Shown here in pieces: positions 1 through 6,745 of a stretch of DNA of 12,764 nucleotides. Location: positions 1 through 12,764 of the forward strand of contig DDYL01000007.1 of NCBI GenBank assembly GCA_002347925.1, read 5' to 3'. The DNA is from Chloroflexi bacterium UBA2235. GTDB taxonomy: Bacteria; Chloroflexota; UBA11872; UBA12225. Within the stretch, counting starts at the first letter, position 1. The number at the start of each line of letters is the position of its first letter. The translations under genes were made by a program, and so were the position numbers. The notes beneath the pieces are model-generated. The model was not told the DNA's origin. It ran no database searches and was given only the letters and a program-made list of their open reading frames with translations.

Positions 1-46
1 GGGACTTATGCTGGTTCGGAACGGTCAACGGAGACCTGCGATTTTC

Positions 47-787
47 ATGAGCGCCGAGAAGCGAGGGGCCATCGTACGCGTCGGGATTGTTGACGACGAT
101 GCCTTGTTCCGAGCAGGCGCCTCAAGGATCATCACCGATTCTGGGTCCTTGGATCTAGCTTTTGCGGTCGGACTGCTTCAAGATCCTTGTACCCAGACGG
201 AAGGCGCTGATGTCATTCTTCTCGGGAATAACCAGGGCCAATGGCCTGCGGCGTTAGCCGGTGGCGGAGATGGGGACCAAAGGCCTCGGTTCATCATGAT
301 GATTGACGATCCGACCGAAGGTGACCTTGCGCTTTATTGGGATAGCGGAATCTCCCTTTGCCTTCGGCGCGAAACTGACGCGCAGGCTTTTATCAAAGCC
401 ATTTTGCGGGCGAACGAGATGCCTGCAATTGTCACGTCGCATCGAGTGGCGAGCCCGGCAGGTATGGGAAATACAATGCAAGGTACTGACTATTCTGGAA
501 ATAGCCAAAGTACCGAGGTTGAAGCTCTGAATTCGCGAGAGATTGAAATCCTTGACGCCATCGCCAGAGGATTTTCAAACAAGACGATTGGGAGCCACTT
601 CGGAATTTCTGACCAGACCGTCAAGAACAGGTTGACCGGCATCCTTCGAAAGTTGCAGGCGACTGACCGAACCGAAGCGGTTGTAATTGCGTTCCGACGT
701 GGATGGCTCGATGTTGCTAGGTTCGGGGCAGGCGAAACATTGCACGAAGTCGCAGACTTCGAGACCGTGAGTTCGTCCGGCACATAG
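47..787 (+). CDS. LuxR/NarL-type regulator with degenerate receiver
   Basis: Likely DNA-binding transcription regulator of 246 residues. The C-terminal part (about residues 161-221) is a LuxR-type helix-turn-helix: the LNSREIEILDAIARG start, then SNKTIGSHFGISDQTVKNRL, and a final KLQATDRTEAV segment are all typical. The N-terminal part resembles a response-regulator receiver: the first strand reads VRVGIVDDD (acidic pair near residues 16-18). However, the strand that should end in the phosphorylated Asp reads DVILLGNN, with Gly (about residue 60) at that place. The conserved Thr/Ser is missing, and the conserved Lys appears as Arg in CLRRET. It may therefore respond to something other than phosphorylation. 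The start at 47 is chosen because a GGAGA lies at 30-34 (12 nt away, somewhat long) and it leaves a normal short lead before the first strand. An in-frame ATG at 8 would add 13 residues. No histidine kinase is visible; the gene may have partners to the left of the window. Confidence 0.85.
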   Translation: MSAEKRGAIVRVGIVDDDALFRAGASRIITDSGSLDLAFAVGLLQDPCTQTEGADVILLGNNQGQWPAALAGGGDGDQRPRFIMMIDDPTEGDLALYWDSGISLCLRRETDAQAFIKAILRANEMPAIVTSHRVASPAGMGNTMQGTDYSGNSQSTEVEALNSREIEILDAIARGFSNKTIGSHFGISDQTVKNRLTGILRKLQATDRTEAVVIAFRRGWLDVARFGAGETLHEVADFETVSSSGT

Positions 788-814
788 GACGTTGCACCTT
801 CCGATCAGACCCCG

Positions 815-1006
815 CTACGGTTTGGGAGGCGGTGCGCCCGGTGCACGCGCGGCTCCCCCTTGGACATTAGTCGTGGCATTGTCGCCAGTCTCACCGCAAG
901 CGGTGGCCATTACCAGGGTGATCGATGCGAATATGCCCGCCAAACTGGCCCTTCTTGCACGTCTGATGGTCCCAACTGCTGATGTCTCGACCTGTTCGCC
1001 GGTCAT
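815..1006 (-). CDS. Small predicted lipoprotein (63 aa)
   Basis: Short secreted lipoprotein candidate of unknown function. A basic stretch (TIRRARRAS) is followed by a hydrophobic segment (LAGIFASITLVMA) ending in ATAC, which fits a lipobox with the lipidated Cys at about residue 37. The mature part is only about 27 residues, polar and then Ala/Pro-rich (ends GAPPPKP), with no recognisable domain. Support for translation is strong: AAGGAGG lies at 1013-1019, six bases before the ATG, and the ATG overlaps the stop of the preceding frame as ATGA, a classic coupling arrangement. It is the last gene of the minus-strand group headed by the deacetylase-like gene and converges on the LuxR gene, with only 27 bases between the two stops. 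The lipoprotein reading is inferred from the signal alone; a small membrane-anchored peptide is the alternative. Confidence 0.6.
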   Translation of the reverse strand: MTGEQVETSAVGTIRRARRASLAGIFASITLVMATACGETGDNATTNVQGGAARAPGAPPPKP

Positions 1007-1311
1007 TTCGGCCCTCCTTCGATGCGGTTGCTTCTAAAGCGCCGAGCGGCCTGAACGGCATGCGTGGTGTACTCCGCTGGCGAACCGACCATGACCACGC
1101 GGCCCGTCAGTCGCTGGACCCCAAACCCGTTGGCGTTTTGACGTTCGGCATGTCAGGACCCGACTGGAATTATGATCCTGGACGACAGCCATATCGCGAC
1201 GACAAACGTGACCACGCCGAGAAGCACTGCGCCAAAGACTATTGTCCAAAGGTAAGCGCGAGTGGTTTTTCGGTTTCTCCAGTTGCCTGGGCGTTCATAC
1301 CAGTTCCAAAT
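1003..1311 (-). pseudogene. Interrupted small membrane-protein frame
   Basis: One minus-strand frame reads as 52 residues with a clear transmembrane helix, hits a TGA at 1155-1153, then continues open for 49 more residues to a TGA that overlaps the lipoprotein start as ATGA. The first part has a basic, aromatic lead (WNWYERPGNWRNRKTTR) and then a hydrophobic helix (LWTIVFGAVLLGVVTFVVAI). The second part (ending RRFRSNRIEGGPK) looks soluble. No ATG, GTG or TTG opens the first part. An ATT at 1311-1309 sits six bases after GGGAGG, so an ATT start is possible. Alternatively an ATG at 1298 in a neighbouring frame could join it by a one-base slip in the AAAAA run near 1269. It may be a decayed gene, a 52-residue membrane protein with a rare start, or a gene affected by sequencing errors. 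No family is recognised. Confidence 0.4.
1013..1019 (-). promoter_or_regulatory. Strong ribosome-binding site of small lipoprotein
   Basis: The minus strand reads AAGGAGG with a six-base spacer to the ATG at 1006-1004. It is the best Shine-Dalgarno match in the window and the main reason to accept the short lipoprotein frame. Confidence 0.75.
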
Positions 1312-1376
1312 GGGGCACCTCCCGGCTCAGTATGTGGTCAGTACGTTTGCAGATCCGGTACCTCATTTCGGGGGAC

Positions 1377-2558
1377 CTATGCGAACCCGAACTTGGTCAG
1401 GCGCAGCGGAAGGACTCCATTGATGATCCGGTGGACCGTAGTCGCGGTGATCGCGCCGGCATTTGGGTCGGGTACCGGGTTGTGACGATCCTGTAGGCAC
1501 CCGAATGGATGGTTCCACGCGTTGGCGTCGCCGATTGCGTCAAGTATTGCTTTGCTCGTTACGTCCGGGGATGGCGCATTCAAGAAACTTCCCGGCAGAA
1601 GCCCATGGACCTCGGACAATTGACCGGTGAGTGTGGCGAGGAGCACCGACCAGCAACGAGACACTACACCAGGGTCGTAACCTCCACTGCCCGTCACGAT
1701 CATTCGACCGTTCGCAACCTCGTGTGCCAGTTCGTGGCACGCGATGGCTAGGAACCGGTAGGTCCGTATTCCGAGACGCAACTTGACGAGTGGATCATCG
1801 TGATGGCCGTCCACACCGAAGTTGAGAACGATGACCTGCGGCGAATACGCGCGTATTGCCGCCGGGACTATCGACCTGAAGGCATCCAAATAGGCCTCTT
1901 CACCCGTGTGACGCGGAAGCGGAATGTTCAGCGTGAGGCCATGTCCGGCACCCCATCCGGTCTCGTCAACCGAACCAGTGCCCGGGAAAAACCGGCCGTC
2001 GTATTGGTGCAAGCTGATATGCAAAGCGCCGTGGTCATAAAGGATTTCCTGCGTCCCGTCGCCGTGATGCCCATCGACATCAATGATGGCCACTCGCTCA
2101 AGGCCTGCCTGAGAAAGTGCGCGAACTGCGATTGCAAGGTCATTGAAGATGCAGAAACCGCGCGCCCGTTCTGCAAACGCATGGTGCAGGCCACCGCCCG
2201 GGTTGAAGACATGGCTCGATACGCCATTCGTGACAAGGCGGACCGCCTCCATGGTTGCTCCGACAGCTGCGCGGGCACGGTCAAACACGCCGGGCCAGGC
2301 TACGGTGTCGGGAGTGTCGAAGACGCCTGTTCCGACCGCATCGAGGCTACGAATTCGTTCAACAAACCGCAGCGGATGGGCAAGGGTCAACTCGTCAATC
2401 GTTGCAAGCGGTGGTTCGATTGTCGTGATCGACCGGTCAATGCCGAGTTTGGAAAAGAGCTCCCGCGCCTCTCGGTAACGCCCCCAAGAGCGTGTCACCG
2501 GAGAAAAGCCCCGGCCATCATAAAGGGGGTGGTAGACCAAGGAGACTGCCCCGCTCAT
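1377..2558 (-). CDS. Histone deacetylase-like (AcuC/HdaH-type) amidohydrolase
   Basis: Zinc hydrolase of the class I/II histone deacetylase superfamily (393 residues, full length). In bacteria such enzymes remove acetyl groups from protein lysines, polyamines or other small amides; the substrate cannot be read from the sequence. Visible motifs in order: the catalytic His pair in GGGLHHAF (H125-H126), the GFCIFNDLAIA segment, the first zinc ligands in IIDVDGHHGDGTQ (D162, H164), the third ligand in NFGVDGHHDDPL (D250), and the transition-state Tyr in GSGGYDP (Y294). All catalytic residues are present. The start is supported by GAAAGG about six bases upstream. It is transcribed away from xseA across a 254-bp gap. 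Downstream lies the interrupted membrane frame and the small lipoprotein, perhaps on the same message. It could be an AcuC-like acetoin-utilisation protein or an acetylpolyamine amidohydrolase; no acs or aphA neighbour is present to decide. Confidence 0.9.
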   Translation of the reverse strand: MSGAVSLVYHPLYDGRGFSPVTRSWGRYREARELFSKLGIDRSITTIEPPLATIDELTLAHPLRFVERIRSLDAVGTGVFDTPDTVAWPGVFDRARAAVGATMEAVRLVTNGVSSHVFNPGGGLHHAFAERARGFCIFNDLAIAVRALSQAGLERVAIIDVDGHHGDGTQEILYDHGALHISLHQYDGRFFPGTGSVDETGWGAGHGLTLNIPLPRHTGEEAYLDAFRSIVPAAIRAYSPQVIVLNFGVDGHHDDPLVKLRLGIRTYRFLAIACHELAHEVANGRMIVTGSGGYDPGVVSRCWSVLLATLTGQLSEVHGLLPGSFLNAPSPDVTSKAILDAIGDANAWNHPFGCLQDRHNPVPDPNAGAITATTVHRIINGVLPLRLTKFGFA

Positions 2559-2573
2559 TGTTGGCCTTTCGCT

Positions 2574-2591
2574 CTGTAGGGCCGTCTACAG
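2574..2591. promoter_or_regulatory. Inverted repeat upstream of deacetylase-like gene
   Basis: CTGTAG, a six-base gap and CTACAG form a perfect 6-bp inverted repeat, 16 bases upstream of the deacetylase ATG. It could be an operator or lie in the 5' leader as a small hairpin. There is no T-run, so it is not a terminator. The assignment to regulation is an inference from position. Confidence 0.3.
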
Positions 2592-2764
2592 GGCAATCGC
2601 CGACATTGGAACGACCTATGGCCGGGAGGCATTGACCACCAGGGGAAACTTCGCAATCTCGACAGGTCTTTGCCAAATCTGCGACCTTGTGCGGAGCCCG
2701 TTGTGACATTTGCCATTCGCCCCAATCATAGGCAACAGGTCACCAGTACGGTACGGTTCCAGTT

Positions 2765-2779
2765 GCGAAGCATATTCGC
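2765..2779. promoter_or_regulatory. GCGAA-N5-TTCGC inverted repeat before xseA
   Basis: A perfect 5-bp inverted repeat lies 33 bases upstream of the xseA start. The 254-bp divergent gap (2559-2812) has no convincing gene but holds six copies of TTCGC or its complement, at 2568, 2650, 2716, 2765, 2775 and 2791. It must hold the promoters for both divergent genes, although no good -35/-10 pair was found by eye. A short repeat like this may be chance. Confidence 0.25.
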
Positions 2780-2812
2780 TTCCCTGACTGGCGAAAGAAA
2801 TGGGGGTCGGAC

Positions 2813-4183
2813 GTGATGCAATCCGCGAGATCGCACGTGGCCGGTCTGGAACCGGTGCCAGTTTCGCGCCTACTCGAACAGGTGAAGCTTGTTCTGGAAG
2901 GTACTCCGGGCCTTGCGTCGGCACTCGTCGTGGGTGAAGTGACGTCAATTCGTGAGGTTGGAGGCCACCGGTATTTCACTCTGAAGGATGAAGAGGGAGG
3001 CCTGCTGCGGTGTGTCCTCTTCCAAACCCAGGTGGTGCGGTCAAGGATTGAGCTGGGAAGGATGTATGTCGTAGGTGGACGCGTGTCCGTCTACCCGGCG
3101 CAGGGTCAACTCCAGTTGTACGTCCGCGACGTCCGCCCAATGGATGTTGGCGACTTGCAGCGCAGGTACGAGTTACTCAAGGCCAAACTGCAATCTGAGG
3201 GTCTGTTTGATCAATCCCGCAAGCTCGACTTGCCATCGTGGCCTGGTCGGATTGGTATCGCGACATCGGCGACGGGCAGCGTGATCCATGACTTGCAATC
3301 GGTAATCGGACGCCGATTTCCAATGGCGGAAGTTGTGCTTGCGCCGTGCTCCGTACAAGGGATCGAAGCGCCAAATTCGATCGTTCGCAGTCTTCGTGCG
3401 CTGTGTAGGGTGGGCGTGGACGTGATCGTAGTGGCACGGGGAGGCGGGGCCCCGGAGGATCTCGCCTGGTTTAACGATGAGAAGGTTGTTCGCGAAGTGC
3501 GTCGTGTGTCCGAGGATGCAGGCATTCCCGTAGTCTCCGCCGTTGGCCACGAGACCGACGTCACGCTCTGCGACTTTGCGGCGGATCTTCGTGCGCCAAC
3601 GCCGTCGGTGGCCGGCGAGTTGATCGTCCGTGACAGTGCGGAGGTGATGGCACACCTTGTCCACATCGAACGAAGAGTTTCGGCAGTCGCGGCGAAGGTT
3701 GTGGGAACGCTGGAACATCGTACGGGCGAGGCATCTGGGCGGATTGTGCGGCGTGTGGGTGCAATCCTAGACATGTCCGGCGTGCAAATCCACGCGTTGG
3801 ATCGGCGCCTTGGTTCTCTGATCGGCGCACGGGTCAGCCTGGGGTCTGATCGGTTGGGGGCTCAAGAAAGCCAATTGAAGAAACTGGCTCGACGGCGGGT
3901 GGAAACCTCGGAGTCCCGCCTCGAAACGGCATCGGGGAACCTGCGCCTACTTGGTCCTGCCCAGGTAGTGGCCCGTGGCTATGCGATCGTCGAGGACGGA
4001 ACTCGTGGGAAGGTCGTCACAACTGTCACTGATGCATATCTCGGACAACCGCTTCGGTTGCGGTTGCGGGATGGCACGATTGCTGCGACGGTCACGACAA
4101 TCGCGGTCCTTGAAAGTTCTGTAGAAATGGCAGCTACTACCCAATCCCAAGACGCGCGACCAGGCACGAAAGTGAGCGAATAG
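2813..4183 (+). CDS. xseA: Exodeoxyribonuclease VII large subunit
   Basis: Catalytic subunit of exonuclease VII, which degrades single-stranded DNA from either end into oligonucleotides; cytoplasmic, in complex with several XseB chains. The 456 residues are a normal length. The N-terminal OB-fold (about residues 14-108) contains GEVTSIREVGGHRYFTLKDE and the YPAQGQLQLYV strand. The catalytic domain shows PGRIGIATSATGSVIHD (about 144-160), VVARGGGAPEDLAWFNDE (about 206-223), SAVGHETDVTLCDFAADLRA (about 242-261) and TPS. The C-terminal part is helical and ends with the typical LGPAQVVARGYAIV segment. The start is GTG at 2813 (ATG at 2816 is as likely), with GGGGG at 2802-2806 as ribosome-binding site. 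The stop TAG is directly followed by an ATG and then xseB, so the two are co-transcribed. It heads the plus-strand block that runs to 6958. Confidence 0.97.
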   Translation: MMQSARSHVAGLEPVPVSRLLEQVKLVLEGTPGLASALVVGEVTSIREVGGHRYFTLKDEEGGLLRCVLFQTQVVRSRIELGRMYVVGGRVSVYPAQGQLQLYVRDVRPMDVGDLQRRYELLKAKLQSEGLFDQSRKLDLPSWPGRIGIATSATGSVIHDLQSVIGRRFPMAEVVLAPCSVQGIEAPNSIVRSLRALCRVGVDVIVVARGGGAPEDLAWFNDEKVVREVRRVSEDAGIPVVSAVGHETDVTLCDFAADLRAPTPSVAGELIVRDSAEVMAHLVHIERRVSAVAAKVVGTLEHRTGEASGRIVRRVGAILDMSGVQIHALDRRLGSLIGARVSLGSDRLGAQESQLKKLARRRVETSESRLETASGNLRLLGPAQVVARGYAIVEDGTRGKVVTTVTDAYLGQPLRLRLRDGTIAATVTTIAVLESSVEMAATTQSQDARPGTKVSE

Positions 4184-4190
4184 ATGGTTG

Positions 4191-4195
4191 AAGGG
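4191..4195 (+). promoter_or_regulatory. Ribosome-binding site deciding the xseB start
   Basis: AAGGG sits six bases before the ATG at 4202. The earlier in-frame ATG at 4184, which touches the xseA stop, has no comparable site, so the internal ATG is preferred. Confidence 0.55.
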
Positions 4196-4201
4196 CAACC
4201 G

Positions 4202-4453
4202 ATGAAAGACGACCCTGGGTCTCCTGCAACGTTTGGTCAGAACCTCGATGAACTCGAACGGATCGTGCGACGCCTTGAGACGGATACGCACCTTCCATTG
4301 GAAGAAGCACTTGACCTCTACGAGCGAGGACTCCATTTGAGCAAGCAATGCCGAGAGAGACTGACCTCTGCCAGACAACGTCTAACCGAAATTGATGCAT
4401 CTCAAGAAGACGCGGACAATTTGGATGACGAACCCGGCGACGACGGTTCATAG
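4202..4453 (+). CDS. xseB: Exodeoxyribonuclease VII small subunit
   Basis: Small subunit of exonuclease VII that binds the helical part of XseA. From the ATG at 4202 it has 83 residues, the usual size. The family pattern is clear: FGQNLDELERIVRRLE, then a short turn, PLEEALDLYERGLHLSKQC, and RLTSARQRLTEID, which form a helical hairpin. The C-terminal tail (from about residue 67) is very acidic, ending DDEPGDDGS, a common and variable feature. The gene follows xseA with no promoter-sized gap. Starting at 4184 would add six residues and abut the xseA stop exactly. Its downstream gap to the channel gene is about 70 bases. Confidence 0.95.
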   Translation: MKDDPGSPATFGQNLDELERIVRRLETDTHLPLEEALDLYERGLHLSKQCRERLTSARQRLTEIDASQEDADNLDDEPGDDGS

Positions 4454-4525
4454 GAGAAGCCAGTGGGCTTGTCAGATGTCTGTGCCAAAAAATGGTTTTG
4501 AAGCGCACGTAACCGGTAGTTGGCA

Positions 4526-5329
4526 GTGAGTTTCTTTGCAGAGACCCTCAGAGCTGTTGGGATTGAGTTGACGGCGGTTCCTTGGGGACGGATCGGTCTG
4601 TCTGTCGTCCTCGTAATCGCGACTATCACCATCCGGCGGCTTGTCACCAGTGCGGTGAGGCATGGATTAGTTCGAACGAAGACTGACCCGGGCCTGGTAA
4701 TCCTGCTTGAACGCGGTTCTCAAACCGTCATCACCTTTCTAGGGCTGTCATGGGTCCTCGATGTCTTTGGAATGCAGGTCAGTTCCATCGTCACGCTTCT
4801 CGGGATTTCTGGTGTTGCCCTCGGTTTGGCAATTCAGGACGTCCTGAAGCAGCTTGTTGCAGGCATCTACCTGATTTTCGGCAGGCCATTCGTTGTCGGG
4901 GATTCAATCCAGATCCCGGTCGCGTCCGGAACCGTGCTCCGAGTGGACCTCTTGTTCACCGTCCTCGGAAAGCGATCCGGTGAGACGGTGATCGTTCCAA
5001 ATGCCATGTTCATCGCTAACCCCGTCATCAATGGAGGTTCGGCAAACCGTTCCCGCATCCGCGCTCGGGTGACGGTTCCACTCGGAGGTGAGATGCCTGC
5101 GCCAATTGAGTTGAGAGAGGTGCGTGCGAGGTTGGAGGAACTTGCCCGGAGTTGCGCGGCGGTTGATACCGCACATCCAATCACGATTGAGGCAGAGGGC
5201 GTCACGAAAGAGGCAATTGTCCTGATGGTCTCGATGCGTTCGGTACACATGACCGACGCTTTTGATCAGTTCGCGTGGGCGGTCGCCCGGACGATGCCTG
5301 GCTTCACGATGACGATTGTCGATGGGTGA
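4526..5329 (+). CDS. MscS-family small-conductance mechanosensitive channel
   Basis: Inner-membrane channel that opens under membrane tension and releases solutes on osmotic downshift (267 residues). Membrane segments lie at about 22-40, 66-84 and 86-120; the last is the pore-lining helix, reading LLGISGVALGLAIQDVLKQL and then VAGIYLIFGRPFVVGDSIQI, a strong match to the MscS TM3 and the start of the beta domain (RPF, then VGD). The beta domain continues with SGTVLRVDLLFTVL and ends in the VIVPNAMFIANPVIN motif typical of the family. The start is uncertain: GTG at 4526 is chosen because the protein then begins MSFFAETL; a TTG at 4520 directly follows an in-frame stop. No good Shine-Dalgarno sequence is seen. 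Its stop overlaps the nadD start by eight bases (ATGGGTGA), so the two genes are translationally linked. The size fits the minimal MscS type, with no extra N-terminal helices. Confidence 0.93.
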   Translation: MSFFAETLRAVGIELTAVPWGRIGLSVVLVIATITIRRLVTSAVRHGLVRTKTDPGLVILLERGSQTVITFLGLSWVLDVFGMQVSSIVTLLGISGVALGLAIQDVLKQLVAGIYLIFGRPFVVGDSIQIPVASGTVLRVDLLFTVLGKRSGETVIVPNAMFIANPVINGGSANRSRIRARVTVPLGGEMPAPIELREVRARLEELARSCAAVDTAHPITIEAEGVTKEAIVLMVSMRSVHMTDAFDQFAWAVARTMPGFTMTIVDG

Positions 5330-5981
5330 TATTCCTGCGTGGGCAGGTGGCCGCGACCCTGTACCGCCACCGCGACGCTTAGGGATATACGGGGGCTCGT
5401 TCGATCCGGTTCATCGGGGCCACCTATTCGTTGCGCACGATGTACGCGTCTCGTTCGCACTTGATCGAGTCGTTCTTGTTCCTGCAAACCGGTCACCGTT
5501 CAAGCCAGATGCAGGCGCGTCTGGCGCTCAACGGATCGAAATGGTGCGGTTGGCGATCAACGGATTGCCGTGGGCAGATGCATCAGATGTGGAACTAGGT
5601 CGTCCGGCTCCGTCGTATACGGTCGACACGCTTCGGCACTTCAGAGAGTGTCTTCCTGACACGGAACTCTTTCTGATTGTCGGTGCAGACACCCTGACGG
5701 ACTTCGCAGGGTGGCGAGATCCTGACGGCATTCTGGATCTGGCGACCTTGATTGCGGTTGCTCGGCCTGGATCCACCCTTGGCTTTCCGCATACTCTCGC
5801 GAAACTCATTGCACAACGCCAGACCCGGATTGTCCTCCATCAGACGGTCTCACACGACACTTCGTCACGAGAAGTCCGGGCACGGGTGAGGGACGGATTG
5901 CCAGTGGGTAGTCATGTTCCCGAAATGGTCGCCCGATACATTCTGGATTTCGGGCTTTACCGTGAACCTCAGGATAAGTGA
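5322..5981 (+). CDS. nadD: Nicotinate-nucleotide adenylyltransferase
   Basis: Transfers AMP from ATP to nicotinate mononucleotide to make deamido-NAD, an essential step of NAD synthesis in the cytoplasm. The 219 residues are a normal length. The nucleotidyltransferase signature IYGGSFDPVHRGH is at about 22-34, followed by LVPANRSPFKPD, then PSYTVDTLRHF and LFLIVGADTLTDFAGWRD (substrate-binding region), and near the C-terminus DTSSREVRARV, the counterpart of the ISSTxIR ATP-binding motif. The ATG at 5322 lies inside the end of the channel gene (ATGGGTGA overlap); a TTG at 5316 is an alternative. No clear ribosome-binding site precedes it, consistent with coupling to the upstream gene. rsfS follows after 63 bases, a nadD-rsfS pairing that is common in many bacteria. 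Confidence 0.95.
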   Translation: MGDIPAWAGGRDPVPPPRRLGIYGGSFDPVHRGHLFVAHDVRVSFALDRVVLVPANRSPFKPDAGASGAQRIEMVRLAINGLPWADASDVELGRPAPSYTVDTLRHFRECLPDTELFLIVGADTLTDFAGWRDPDGILDLATLIAVARPGSTLGFPHTLAKLIAQRQTRIVLHQTVSHDTSSREVRARVRDGLPVGSHVPEMVARYILDFGLYREPQDK

Positions 5982-6044
5982 CAAGATCACCAAGCCGACT
6001 GTCCCTTTTGATGCCGTACAGTTGGTGGTGGATATGGCTTGTAG

Positions 6045-6566
6045 ATGACTTCGCGTGAACGTACGCCCGACGATGAGATGATGCCCGGGATGCACGATCC
6101 CGGAGGTGTGGACGAAGAGACTTCCGAACTCTCTGAAGTTTTTGTCGACCCACGCGATCTTGGCGATGACCCCGACAGCGCGCCTCAGCTTTTCGTTCCC
6201 CGGCAGACCGATGCTGATGCGCTTTCCTTGGCAAAGGATCTGGTCCGAGCCGCGTCTGACAAGGGTGCGTCAGATGTCCTTCTCATGGACATCCGCAAGC
6301 TTTCGATTGTCGCGGATTATTTCGTGATCTGCACCGGTGACAATGAACGGCAAGTCCGGGCCATTGCACGGGCGATCCTAGACGTGGCTGATGAGGAATA
6401 CGGCGCCGACCCGATCCACAAGCCGTCATCTGATGCCGAGGCAAGCGGCTGGGTCCTCATTGACTTTGGCCCGGTGATTGCCCATGTGTTCTCACAAACC
6501 ATGCGTGAGTACTACCGCCTTGAACGTCTCTGGAGCGAGGCAGCGACACTGCTGCGTATGCAGTGA
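6045..6566 (+). CDS. rsfS: Ribosome silencing factor RsfS
   Basis: Binds ribosomal protein uL14 on the large subunit and blocks subunit joining, lowering translation under starvation. The core domain begins at about residue 56 and shows VADYFVICTGDNERQVRAIA (about 89-108) and then GWVLIDFGPVIAHVFSQTMR with YYRLERLW, the standard pattern of the family. The protein has 173 residues against a usual 105-140, because of an extra N-terminal stretch of about 55 residues rich in Asp, Glu and Pro. Later in-frame ATGs (6078, 6081, 6090) would shorten this only partly, and none has a better ribosome-binding site, so the first ATG is kept with caution. GGTGG about 12 bases upstream is a weak site. Its position next to nadD supports the call. 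Confidence 0.93.
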   Translation: MTSRERTPDDEMMPGMHDPGGVDEETSELSEVFVDPRDLGDDPDSAPQLFVPRQTDADALSLAKDLVRAASDKGASDVLLMDIRKLSIVADYFVICTGDNERQVRAIARAILDVADEEYGADPIHKPSSDAEASGWVLIDFGPVIAHVFSQTMREYYRLERLWSEAATLLRMQ

Positions 6567-6693
6567 TCCGTTGTGGAATCGTTTCCGTTGGTAAATGCAG
6601 GTACGGCCGGGTTGCTGAGTGCCGATCTGGAGCGTTTGGCCGCTTTGCACCTCTTCGTTTCGAGCAGACTGAAAGCAGGCGCGGGGAACAGGG

Positions 6694-6699
6694 TATGCT
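6694..6699 (+). promoter_or_regulatory. Possible -10 box for the small membrane protein
   Basis: TATGCT in the 179-base gap between rsfS and the next gene resembles a -10 box. A transcript starting near 6706 would have a 40-base leader with GAGG at 6734-6737. No good -35 was found (CTGAAA at 6669-6674 is 19 bases away). The gap shows no gene or RNA otherwise. Confidence 0.3.
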
Positions 6700-6745
6700 G
6701 ACCGTGTTCAAGCGCTGCGCGGCCGCGTGAAGGCGAGGCACGGGT

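Noticed and set aside
1100..1160. Selenocysteine reading of the TGA at 1155-1153
   Set aside because: No convincing SECIS hairpin was found right after the TGA and no Sec-family protein is recognised; TGA is also used as a normal stop by neighbouring genes.
1034..1249. 71-codon minus-strand frame opening MDNSLWRSASRRGH
   Set aside because: It lies in another frame from the membrane helix and the ATGA-coupled frame, has no ribosome-binding site and looks like random Arg-rich translation.
1800..2579. Long plus-strand open frame (259 codons)
   Set aside because: It is the antisense shadow of the deacetylase-like gene, whose catalytic motifs are all intact on the minus strand.
2518..2709. 63-codon minus-strand frame with several Cys, overlapping the deacetylase start
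   Set aside because: It overlaps the start of a solid gene, has no clear ribosome-binding site and the Cys pattern fits no metal-binding motif.
4457..4509. Hairpins between xseB and the channel gene (AAGCC-AGTG-GGCTT; GTGCC...GCAC with a CAAAA/TTTTG core)
   Set aside because: Stems are only 4-5 bp, the larger needs a bulge, and there is no T-run; too weak to call a terminator or riboswitch.
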